Of a DNA stretch of 12,682 bases, positions 6,206-12,644 are shown one piece after another (position 1 is the first letter of the stretch; every line of letters starts with the position of its first letter). Below the pieces are notes generated by a model, which saw only the letters and a program-made list of their open reading frames with translations, searched no databases and had not been told where the DNA came from. The stretch is from Chryseobacterium sp. (GTDB lineage Bacteria; Bacteroidota; Bacteroidia; Flavobacteriales; Weeksellaceae). Position numbers and translations under genes: made by a program. The stretch lies in contig JASLCD010000447.1 of the NCBI GenBank assembly GCA_030146295.1, forward strand, positions 1 to 12,682, written 5' to 3'.

Positions 6206-8659
6206 ACCATGTTCTTCAGCGAAAGATCTCCATTTCTGAAATTTCTTTTCATTTTTAAAGGCCGGATCTTCGCCATAGTAATACACCAAGCGTTGAGCTG
6301 CATATTCGTAGGCACTGTACGCATTGGCCTGTTCAAAATACTTAATGGCTTTCTTCAAATCTGTTTTTACCCCCATACCGAGTTCGTAGAGAATACCATA
6401 GTAAATTCCTGAATATGACTGTTCATAGTCTTTCTTTAAATACACCAAAAGATTTTTGTAATCTCTCCGCTGGTAATAGATTTCTGAGATTTTATCGTAA
6501 TGATAATAGTATTTTTTCTCGGCTTTCTGATAAAAATCCAGGGCTTTATCGTAATCCTGCAGAACATGCTCCCCGGAATAATACAGATCCCCCAGATTGG
6601 CAAGCGCCATTCCGTCACCAAGTTCAGCACCTTTTCCGTAGGCCTGAATAGCTTTTTTGATGTCAAAAGAATACCCCGTTCCGTTATGATACAAAGCTCC
6701 GATATTGTTCCAGGCTACAGGATGGTTTTGTTGTGCTGCTTTTTCGTAATAGATAATTCCTTTGTGTGGATCAAATAATGATTCTATTTCAGGATCAGTA
6801 AGTAGGATCCCTATTTCCACCAAACTGTCTGTGTCTCCTTTTTGAGCGGATAATTCAAACAAACGAAGGGCTTCATGGTAATTTTGGCTTTCTTGTGCGT
6901 CATAAGCCATTTCTTTAATGGTTCCGACCTCCATGAATTGTTCTGCATTTTTACCTGCCTGACTTTTCCAACGGTTATAAAAAGAAGCAAAGTATTCTAA
7001 ATCTTTTCCGCAGAACGAAAATCGATCCAAGTAAATGGCACCATATTCGGAAACTTCTACCCGATGAATGCTTTTATCTTCATTCATTCTCAACATATTT
7101 TCACCCTGATATAGAAACAGCAAACCCTCTTCCACTCTGTAATTCAAAGGATTGGAAATGTAATCGTATAATTGGCTTGACAAACCATTCTCAAAATCGA
7201 ACAACTGATAAGTTTCATTTTTTTGAACAGATAAAAATCCGTTTTCCAAATAGTAAATCTGCTTTATATCTGATTGGGGAGCAATTAACCAATTCTCATT
7301 ATCTGCATCAAAAAGTCCAGATCCTGATTGGGTTTCCAGAATAAAGACATTGTTATTATATCCTTCATTTGATTGTGCTTTTACTCTAATAATCGATTCG
7401 TTTTCTAACAGAAACTGATGTTTTAAGGCGTGATAAATCTTCCAGTTTTTGCCTTTACGAACAGCCAGAGTTTCAAAATTATCAATTAAAATCAGCTGAT
7501 CCGCTTCGTCTATGATAAGCTGGCCTCTTTCATCAATCAGTCTTGCTTTTTTGTCAAATTTGTTTGGTTTAATCCAGAAACAGGTGCTTGCTTTTATGAT
7601 ACTTCCTTCTAAAAAATTGCCCAGATAGTTTCCTTCTTTCGTGTAATATCTACGCTTGCCGGTTCCTTTTTGTTTGGTAAAAAACAGTTCGGGAAAATAA
7701 TCATACTCATAAGGACTTTCGCTTTCAACGGAAATAATGAGTCCATTTTCACCGCTGTAAACTCCAAATTTTCCTTCTTTTTCTACCCCAAAGAATCCAT
7801 AAGCAACTCTTTCAACGGCATCATAATCGGGAGGAACCATCCATGTATTTGAATAGATTTTTAAAATTCCTGATTTTCCATTCACTTTTACTTCACCTAC
7901 AGGTTCCTGTGCAAAATCGAACACATCAAAAGCATCTTCATATACTGGAGAAACCCATTCTTTTCCGTCACTTTGCAGGTAGCCGAACAAGTCGTCTTTT
8001 TGAATCACCGATATACTGTAATCATAGTCTGCTTCAAAAATATCATCATAAACGGCTGGAGCTATAATACCTCCTTTTGCATCTTTCAGACCGAATTTTC
8101 CGTCTTCCTCAAATATGGAAGATTCGGCTTTTTTATATGCAAGTTCTTCAAAATATCCTAAGCCATAATTAATCCAGTCGGTTTGTAAAATTTCGAGATA
8201 TGAGGAATATCCTGTTTGCGAAAGCAGAGAATCCAACAGCGAAAGATTCTGTGCTTCAACGGCTTCTTTATAGAGCTTGCTTTTCTCCTGAATTTCCACC
8301 AGCCATTCCTTTGCCTGTACCTTATGTTTTTCTTCATTCATGTTGAAAACATCTGTTGCATTCAATACAAAAGAGTCATAAGGCAGAGCTTCCAGGAACT
8401 CAAACATCTTATTGACAGGTTCATAGTAGGCTTTCTTGTAATGCAGCTGATAAGTATCTGCCAACAGATTAAAAAAGTAACGCAACTGAACAATTCCCTG
8501 GTTTTTATCTGAGAAAAACTCAACTCCTCTCACTTTGATGTCTTCTGCCAGCAGAGGATACAGCAATAATGGAATTTCATATTTCCATTCGCCCAGATAG
8601 GTATCGAATGTCTGATTCGATTTTTGATCATAATTGTATAAATAAATCCGGTGTGCCAT
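6191..8659 (-). CDS. WG-repeat and Sel1-like-repeat protein, cytoplasmic
   Basis: This 822-aa protein has no signal peptide or transmembrane segment. An N-terminal region (about 1-170) opens MAHRIYLYNYDQKSNQTFDT. Next come degenerate WG (KWG-type) repeats, about 183-310, recognisable by GKFGL, DLFGYL, GKSGIL and GKFGVY, each followed by a turn and a xxPxYD-like segment (APAVYDD, SPVYED, PPDYDA). Weaker copies seem to continue to about 500. A helical C-terminal half (about 580-800) has Sel1-like repeats, e.g. HKGIIYYEKAAQQNHPVAW, DIKKAIQAYGKGAELGDGMA and DYDKALDFYQKAEKKY. Both repeat types make protein-binding surfaces, so a scaffold or interaction role is inferred; no enzyme motif is seen. 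Such proteins are common in Chryseobacterium, often in several copies. The gene precedes the kinase in the same direction and may be co-transcribed with it. Confidence 0.92.
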   Translation of the reverse strand: MAHRIYLYNYDQKSNQTFDTYLGEWKYEIPLLLYPLLAEDIKVRGVEFFSDKNQGIVQLRYFFNLLADTYQLHYKKAYYEPVNKMFEFLEALPYDSFVLNATDVFNMNEEKHKVQAKEWLVEIQEKSKLYKEAVEAQNLSLLDSLLSQTGYSSYLEILQTDWINYGLGYFEELAYKKAESSIFEEDGKFGLKDAKGGIIAPAVYDDIFEADYDYSISVIQKDDLFGYLQSDGKEWVSPVYEDAFDVFDFAQEPVGEVKVNGKSGILKIYSNTWMVPPDYDAVERVAYGFFGVEKEGKFGVYSGENGLIISVESESPYEYDYFPELFFTKQKGTGKRRYYTKEGNYLGNFLEGSIIKASTCFWIKPNKFDKKARLIDERGQLIIDEADQLILIDNFETLAVRKGKNWKIYHALKHQFLLENESIIRVKAQSNEGYNNNVFILETQSGSGLFDADNENWLIAPQSDIKQIYYLENGFLSVQKNETYQLFDFENGLSSQLYDYISNPLNYRVEEGLLFLYQGENMLRMNEDKSIHRVEVSEYGAIYLDRFSFCGKDLEYFASFYNRWKSQAGKNAEQFMEVGTIKEMAYDAQESQNYHEALRLFELSAQKGDTDSLVEIGILLTDPEIESLFDPHKGIIYYEKAAQQNHPVAWNNIGALYHNGTGYSFDIKKAIQAYGKGAELGDGMALANLGDLYYSGEHVLQDYDKALDFYQKAEKKYYYHYDKISEIYYQRRDYKNLLVYLKKDYEQSYSGIYYGILYELGMGVKTDLKKAIKYFEQANAYSAYEYAAQRLVYYYGEDPAFKNEKKFQKWRSFAEEHGFEID

Positions 8660-8701
8660 TCGTTACATTTTATTCTGTTGGAAAGCATTTAACATTCCCG
8701 T

Positions 8702-8779
8702 TTACAATAATTTATGATTTTCAATATCATCATAAAATACAACTTCATATTCCGGGAAAATTTTTATGAAGTCTGTCAT
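8702..8779 (-). CDS. Possible 25-aa small ORF or gene remnant
   Basis: An ATG lies 2 nt after the stop of the upstream lipoprotein gene and opens a frame of 25 codons ending in TAA. The peptide begins MTDFIKIFPEYEVV and continues FYDDIENHKLL. Its composition (aromatic, acidic and hydrophobic residues in alternation) looks more like the start of a soluble protein than random AT-rich sequence. It could be a translationally coupled microprotein, or the 5' stump of a gene that lost its remainder before the WG/Sel1 gene, which starts 42 nt further on. Length alone gives little statistical support. Confidence 0.28.
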   Translation of the reverse strand: MTDFIKIFPEYEVVFYDDIENHKLL

Positions 8780-8781
8780 TT

Positions 8782-9267
8782 CTATTTTCTTATGAGCTGC
8801 GCCTGCTGTCCTTTTTTCACAATATCAAAAGTCATTTCTTTTGCCGGTTTGAAAATCTGTGCCGGAGCCTCGCAGGTTCCTGATTTACGAATACTGTCAA
8901 CGTCCATTTCTATTTGATGGGTCTCTGTAAAATAATACCTTCCATATATTTCTGTAAAGCAGTCATTTCCACATTCCCAACTGTCAAAACTCTCAAATTT
9001 TTCTTCATCTACAAAATTTACCGCATGAAAATTGAGAATTAATGCAGAATCTATTCTCTTTGACAGTTCATAGGTTGTGTCACCATCCGGAGCAATAAGT
9101 CCTCCACGATCAACAATCCAGCGGGTATTTTTCAGATAATTCGGGAAGTTTGCTTTTTTCCTTTCGGGATTCCTGCAGCTGGTGAAAGTTAATAAAATTA
9201 TACTCAGCAATATTACTTTTACAGCTTCTTCTTCACTCAATTTTATTTGGCTAGTGTTTTTACCCAT
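8782..9267 (-). CDS. Putative lipoprotein with three mature cysteines
   Basis: The longest frame gives 161 aa. A hydrophobic segment VILLSIILLTFTSC ends at Cys31, the likely lipidation site, though Phe rather than Leu sits at -3. The stretch in front of it (MGKNTSQIKLSEEEA) is unusually long and acidic for a signal peptide n-region; a natural start at codon 16 (…VKVILL) would need ATG but reads GTA, so the start is uncertain. The mature part has a CxxxC pair (Cys99, Cys103, in SWECGNDCF) and Cys132, and looks beta-rich, somewhat like small lipocalin-like envelope proteins, but I cannot assign a family. The stop is 2 nt before a 25-codon ORF, and the WG/Sel1 gene follows 122 bp on. Confidence 0.75.
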   Translation of the reverse strand: MGKNTSQIKLSEEEAVKVILLSIILLTFTSCRNPERKKANFPNYLKNTRWIVDRGGLIAPDGDTTYELSKRIDSALILNFHAVNFVDEEKFESFDSWECGNDCFTEIYGRYYFTETHQIEMDVDSIRKSGTCEAPAQIFKPAKEMTFDIVKKGQQAQLIRK

Positions 9268-9520
9268 ACTTTTTAGTGTGTGTTCGAAATAAGAATTTAT
9301 CTTTAATTGGGGTGTGAAAAAGAAAGCTATAAAAGTTATAAAAATATGTATATAAGTAAATTCTTGTCCCTAAAAATGACTTTAAAATCACAAGGTTATT
9401 TCAACGGATTATTCAATATTTTTCGGAACTAAAGGTAGCAAAAGAGTCTACATTAAAATATCCCTGATAACGGGGGTTTTTAAGTTCATTCCATTTTCAC
9501 GATTTATTCTGTCGAATCCT
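9268..9520 (-). other. Intergenic, 253 bp, no clear content
   Basis: This AT-rich stretch separates the small membrane protein gene from the cysteine-containing lipoprotein gene, both on the minus strand. A TACCTTTA element (9437-9430, minus strand) is one base from the -7 consensus, but it has no -33 TTG at a fitting distance and would leave a leader of over 150 nt. A short CCC/GGG inverted repeat near 9462-9475 is too weak to call a terminator. Confidence 0.3.
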
Positions 9521-9763
9521 TTAGGGCATATAGATTTCAGCCTGCTCAAATAAGATCATATAACAATAAAATGCGGTTAAGACAATTCCAATAAGTCCGG
9601 AAATAAGAAATCCGAAAATATAATATCGTCCTGTTTTATTTTTCTTTAGCAGGGAATTTATCATAAAAATAATGAGTGTACATAAAAATCCTGTCCCGAA
9701 AAATATGATTAAAACAGCAAAAAATAACGCTCTTTCCAGGTGTAAGTCTGCAGATGAAAGCAT
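9521..9763 (-). CDS. Small two-TM membrane protein of unknown function
   Basis: The 80-aa product has two hydrophobic helices: about 11-37 (ALFFAVLIIFFGTGFLCTL and onward) and about 48-72 (YIFGFLISGLIGIVLTAFYC). A basic loop, KKNKTGR (about 40-46), separates them. By the positive-inside rule this hairpin loop should face the cytoplasm, with both ends outside. No functional motif is visible. The hydrophobic pattern with a single basic loop makes it a credible gene despite its size. It starts 54 nt after the stop of the WG-like lipoprotein gene in the same direction and may share its transcript. Confidence 0.68.
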   Translation of the reverse strand: MLSSADLHLERALFFAVLIIFFGTGFLCTLIIFMINSLLKKNKTGRYYIFGFLISGLIGIVLTAFYCYMILFEQAEIYMP

Positions 9764-9817
9764 AGTATAATTAGATTAAAATGAGTATTACAAATTTTAT
9801 TGAATAAGACTATTAGA

Positions 9818-11302
9818 TTATTTTTCCTTGTATTCTTTTCCGGAGTAAATATCAACGTAATAATAGGTGTTTTTTCCGGAATTACTTTTAGCACTTACGA
9901 GACCGTCAGAATTAATAGAATTATATGTTTTTGATCCAATATCCCTTTTATTCATACTATCATAAAGTGTATATAGCCCGTCTTTCTCTTTTTGAAGCGC
10001 ATAGATTTGTTTTTCCGTATCCAAAACGGAGATATCGTTGTATTCAGGTTTGATTTCCCAGCTCCTTTTACTGCTATTCCACAAACCTTTTGTTCTCAAT
10101 TGTTTTTCATCTTCAATGGGTATAAGGTATAGATCACCCATCCCCTGATAAGAATTTATTTTCCCGAATTTCCAGCTTTTATCAATGAACTGATCGGGTA
10201 AAATCATTTTTCTATCCGGCCATACAAGGTTTCCGACCTGATCCAGCACTTTAAAATTATAGCTACCAATAGAATCTGTGACATTTCCTTTAGTATCAAT
10301 ATAAAGCCAATCGTATGCCCAGATATCATGGTCATAATTAAAAACACCCAGCAGAAAATATGGCGAATTGGTTATGGAATATACCAGAGACGTTCTTTTT
10401 ATAAAATCAATCTGCGAAGCAGTTGCCTTCGTGATTTCCTTTGGGAATACCTTTTCATATTGCGGAAAAGGATAAGTATCCTGAGTTTTGCTATCTGTTA
10501 AAAGCTTAGGAACTTCCGGATCATAACGCTCTTTATTAATGTCTTTCAGTGTTATAGTTTCTTTTCCAAACTGTATGGAAAGTACTTCTGCCCCTTTTAA
10601 TCCGCTTTGAATTGCTTTTTTCTGATCTAATCCGAATATCGAAAAAGTTGTATGGGAACCTTTGATGAAACGTTTATTTTCCAATAATTCAACAATATTG
10701 CTTTCAACTTTAGCTAGATGGCCTTTCTTGATTCTGTAAATGCATCCATTCCAAAAGAGGTGGTTCTCGTCTACAGCAGCAAAATTCAGATTGTAATTAT
10801 CATCCAGATAAGGAATGTCTTCATCGAGTAAGATTTGTTTGGTTTCTATTACTCCAATCTCAATTTTATGATAGGTCTGCTCTTTCTTAATACCGCTTCC
10901 CATTATATTCCAATCCCATTTCCAGACAGGCATTTTCTTTTCGTATTCAATGTCTTTCTTATAAAATGTAAGTCCATTAACGACATTTAATCCTATTGTA
11001 CAGTCTGAAAAACCTAAAACTATTGTTCCCTTTTCGTCTATCACTGCATATTCATTTTTTTCATTTTCAACAACTGCAAAACCGGTAGGAGTAAATAGAG
11101 ATGCACTTCTGAATTTTTGTTGGCTCACAGGTTTTAAACTTATCTTATCTACGTATATAAAATCATTCTGCTTCGTTAAAAACGGAACACTGCTGATACT
11201 TTTTGTCTTTGGTGGAATCAGCGGAAAATTATCTTTTGTTTTCTGGGTACATGCCGTAACTGATGTCAGCATAAAAAGGATACTGCATACTATTGTTTTC
11301 AT
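9818..11302 (-). CDS. Putative lipoprotein with degenerate WG-like repeats
   Basis: The 494-aa protein starts with a lipoprotein signal (MKTIVCSILFMLTSVTAC; Cys18, lipobox V-T-A-C) and a short K/P-rich linker. The N-terminal part (about 38-100) has NDFIYVDK and EYAVIDEKGTIVLG, and the C-terminal part (about 395-490) has LRTKGLWNSSKRSWEIKPEYNDI, then LYTLYDSMNKRDIG and TYYYVDIYSGKEYKEK. This rhythm, a [GY]-x-[WL] strand, a turn with K/S, then a xxPxYD segment, is that of WG repeats, though degenerate. The middle region is unrecognised. A repeat beta structure anchored to an envelope membrane and used for binding is inferred. The large cytoplasmic WG/Sel1 protein on the same strand has the same repeat type; direct kinship is not shown. 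It is first in the minus-strand block and has a candidate promoter of its own. Confidence 0.87.
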   Translation of the reverse strand: MKTIVCSILFMLTSVTACTQKTKDNFPLIPPKTKSISSVPFLTKQNDFIYVDKISLKPVSQQKFRSASLFTPTGFAVVENEKNEYAVIDEKGTIVLGFSDCTIGLNVVNGLTFYKKDIEYEKKMPVWKWDWNIMGSGIKKEQTYHKIEIGVIETKQILLDEDIPYLDDNYNLNFAAVDENHLFWNGCIYRIKKGHLAKVESNIVELLENKRFIKGSHTTFSIFGLDQKKAIQSGLKGAEVLSIQFGKETITLKDINKERYDPEVPKLLTDSKTQDTYPFPQYEKVFPKEITKATASQIDFIKRTSLVYSITNSPYFLLGVFNYDHDIWAYDWLYIDTKGNVTDSIGSYNFKVLDQVGNLVWPDRKMILPDQFIDKSWKFGKINSYQGMGDLYLIPIEDEKQLRTKGLWNSSKRSWEIKPEYNDISVLDTEKQIYALQKEKDGLYTLYDSMNKRDIGSKTYNSINSDGLVSAKSNSGKNTYYYVDIYSGKEYKEK

Positions 11303-11330
11303 ACATCGAAATTTTACTCATCGTATTCAT

Positions 11331-11361
11331 CAATATTAGAGAGAAATAAAAAACACTGCAA
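11331..11361 (-). promoter_or_regulatory. Candidate promoter for the WG-like lipoprotein gene
   Basis: On the minus strand a TTG (11361-11359) is followed after exactly 20 bp by TAATATTG (11338-11331), which differs from TAnnTTTG at one position. The leader to the ATG at 11302 would be about 25 nt. The spacing is right, the -7 imperfect. Confidence 0.42.
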
Positions 11362-11656
11362 TCCCGATTATCAGCTATATTTAAAACAGATACCACCTTG
11401 CAAAGGCTAATCAATACTTATTTATCAGCAAATTTCAATACCGCTAAGATTGATCTACCTCTGTACTTTAAAATATTAAGTAAATACCATTATCTATTGC
11501 CACTTTTTCAATCATAATTACATGACCCAGCTATATTGTAAAAGTACCGTCTACTTCGTTGTGATCACTCTACATACAAACACTAAATAGTGTGTTAAAT
11601 AAATCACAAAACACCCAGCAAAAAACACTTTAACAAAATAATAAATTCTTTAGTCG

Positions 11657-11686
11657 GTGAATTATATTATAAAGTTATTATATTTG
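11657..11686 (+). promoter_or_regulatory. Putative promoter for the lectin lipoprotein gene
   Basis: A perfect -7 element TATATTTG (11679-11686) lies 19 nt before the ATG at 11706. The -33 position holds only GTG (11657-11659, 19-bp spacer) in place of TTG. Confidence 0.52.
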
Positions 11687-11705
11687 TCTCGTTAAAAAAT
11701 AACCA

Positions 11706-12269
11706 ATGAAAACAAAATTAATGACTTTTTTAAGTCTTTCGATGCTTTTGGCTTCTTGTGCTCAGGATGAGAGCCGCGATAATGTAACGCCACTCGAAAA
11801 GCAAGTTGCAGCCAATGGAAGTAAAACTTCCGGTATTGAAAGTCGTTCAACTTATACTTTAATACAGGAAGTATATCACCCTTCTATATTAAACGCAGGG
11901 CAAGCTATTACTTTAGAACATAATGGTCAAAAGTATCAACTCATTATGCAGTATGATCACAATCTTGTCCTGTATAGAACTGTTGCTGGCAACACGTATC
12001 CCATATGGAAATCAGACAGCTACAGAAATAATTTGAGTTCACCTTCCACACTTGTTGCACAAAATGACGGAAATATGGTCATCTATAACAATGGAATTCC
12101 TATTTGGAATACAAATAAAACGGCCGGTTTTTATGTGAATGATCCCCATATGAAGCTTCAGCTCTTTTTAGAAAATGGAGCTGCTATTCCTACGGGATAT
12201 AGAATAAAATTTGTTCTGGGAGGGAATAATTTAAACATTAATGATGTCTTCCAGGTAGATTTCTATTAA
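11706..12269 (+). CDS. Bulb-type (GNA-like) mannose-binding lectin lipoprotein
   Basis: The 187-aa protein begins with a lipoprotein signal (MKTKLMTFLSLSMLLASC; Cys18, lipobox L-A-S-C). The mature domain (about 50-187) is a B-lectin fold of the monocot mannose-binding lectin family. Two copies of the sugar-binding motif QxDxNxVxY are intact: Q82-Y90 (QYDHNLVLY) and Q119-Y127 (QNDGNMVIY). Each is followed by the expected tryptophan strand (PIWKSDS, W101; PIWNTNK, W134). A third site is degenerate: LQLFLENGA near 151-159 lacks the D and N. The acidic start of the mature protein (CAQDESRD) resembles lipoprotein export signals that send Bacteroidetes lipoproteins to the cell surface, so it may display a lectin outward; this is inference. 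Lectins of this family also form LlpA bacteriocins, but those are secreted tandem domains without a lipid anchor. The gene is a single unit with its own promoter and terminator. Confidence 0.92.
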   Translation: MKTKLMTFLSLSMLLASCAQDESRDNVTPLEKQVAANGSKTSGIESRSTYTLIQEVYHPSILNAGQAITLEHNGQKYQLIMQYDHNLVLYRTVAGNTYPIWKSDSYRNNLSSPSTLVAQNDGNMVIYNNGIPIWNTNKTAGFYVNDPHMKLQLFLENGAAIPTGYRIKFVLGGNNLNINDVFQVDFY

Positions 12270-12289
12270 AAGAACTAAACTTATTATTG

Positions 12290-12314
12290 AACCGTTTCTT
12301 TGAAACGGTTTTTT
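12290..12314 (+). terminator. Intrinsic terminator after the lectin gene
   Basis: A perfect 9-bp stem (AACCGTTTC at 12290-12298 with GAAACGGTT at 12302-12310), a 3-nt loop and a T run to 12314 lie 20 nt after the lectin stop. It isolates the accessory block from rpmI. Confidence 0.88.
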
Positions 12315-12363
12315 ATTGATATGATAAAATCAAGATTATAGCCCTTCGAATTGATTTTTTTCG

Positions 12364-12371
12364 TATCTTTG
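12364..12371 (+). promoter_or_regulatory. -7 promoter element for rpmI
   Basis: TATCTTTG is a perfect TAnnTTTG -7 element, with transcription expected near 12376-12378 and a leader of about 70 nt before the rpmI ATG. No TTG sits at the right distance; TTCG at 12345-12348 is the closest -33-like sequence (15-bp spacer). A promoter here fits the separation of rpmI from infC and the terminator just upstream. Confidence 0.55.
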
Positions 12372-12380
12372 CACACCATT

Positions 12381-12401
12381 ATTCCTAATGTCTTTAGGAG
12401 T
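12381..12401 (+). promoter_or_regulatory. Leader hairpin upstream of rpmI
   Basis: The rpmI leader can fold into an 8-bp stem (ATTCCTAA at 12381-12388 with TTAGGAGT at 12394-12401, one T-G pair) with a 5-nt loop, starting a few nt from the predicted transcript start. There is no T run after it, so it is not a terminator. In E. coli and Bacillus, L20 or IF3 leaders control rpmI-rplT; whether this short hairpin acts likewise, or only stabilises the 5' end, cannot be told. It also pairs the AGGAG at 12396-12400, too far from the ATG to be its ribosome site. Confidence 0.35.
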
Positions 12402-12446
12402 AACCAAAACAGATATTGATAACAAAAACAATAAAAAAGCAGAACA

Positions 12447-12644
12447 ATGCCAAAATTAAAAACGAAATCAGGTGCTAAGAAACGTTTTGCTCTTACCGGA
12501 TCTGGTAAGATCAAAAGAAAAAACGCTTACAAAAGCCACATCTTAACTAAGAAAGAAACTAAGCAGAAGAGAAATCTTACTACTACTTCTTACGTAGCTA
12601 AAGTGGACGAGAAAAGCGTACAACGTCAATTAGCAATTAAGTAG
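12447..12644 (+). CDS. rpmI: 50S ribosomal protein L35
   Basis: This 65-aa, highly basic protein is full-length L35 (bL35) of the large ribosomal subunit. It shows the family signature: KLKTKSGAKKRFALTGSGKI (about 3-22), then the HILTKKETKQKR segment (about 31-42) and a short C-terminal helix, VDEKSVQRQL. L35 sits near the exit-tunnel side of 23S rRNA. Its usual partner rplT (L20) would be expected just past the window's right edge; only 38 nt follow the stop, with no terminator seen. The usual upstream partner infC is 11.85 kb to the left, and rpmI here has its own promoter element and leader hairpin. Start ATG is unambiguous by family length. Confidence 0.98.
   Translation: MPKLKTKSGAKKRFALTGSGKIKRKNAYKSHILTKKETKQKRNLTTTSYVAKVDEKSVQRQLAIK

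Larger units (their letters stand above)
11303..11705. other. 403-bp divergent intergenic region
   Basis: No gene is credible here. It separates the minus-strand WG-like lipoprotein gene from the plus-strand lectin gene and holds a candidate promoter for each. Two palindromes lie 11 bp apart in the part nearer the lectin gene: GTGATCAC at 11561-11568, and ACACTA/TAGTGT (2-nt centre) at 11580-11593. A looser AT-rich inverted repeat, TACTT/AAGTA, is at 11464-11482. These could be operator sites, but short palindromes also arise by chance in AT-rich DNA. Confidence 0.5.

Noticed and set aside
9462..9480. CCC/GGG inverted repeat followed by a T run as a terminator
   Set aside because: Only three G-C pairs can form, and the T run is on the plus strand, where no gene ends.
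11229..11414. Open frame of 61 codons overlapping the start of the WG-like lipoprotein gene
   Set aside because: It crosses the candidate promoter and the signal peptide region in another frame, with no protein-like features.
11706..12269. LlpA/putidacin-type lectin bacteriocin
   Set aside because: Those have tandem lectin domains and no lipoprotein signal; this is a single domain with a lipid anchor and no immunity-like gene beside it.
12284..12514. Open frame of 76 codons on the minus strand
   Set aside because: It runs through the lectin terminator, the rpmI promoter and the start of rpmI on the opposite strand.
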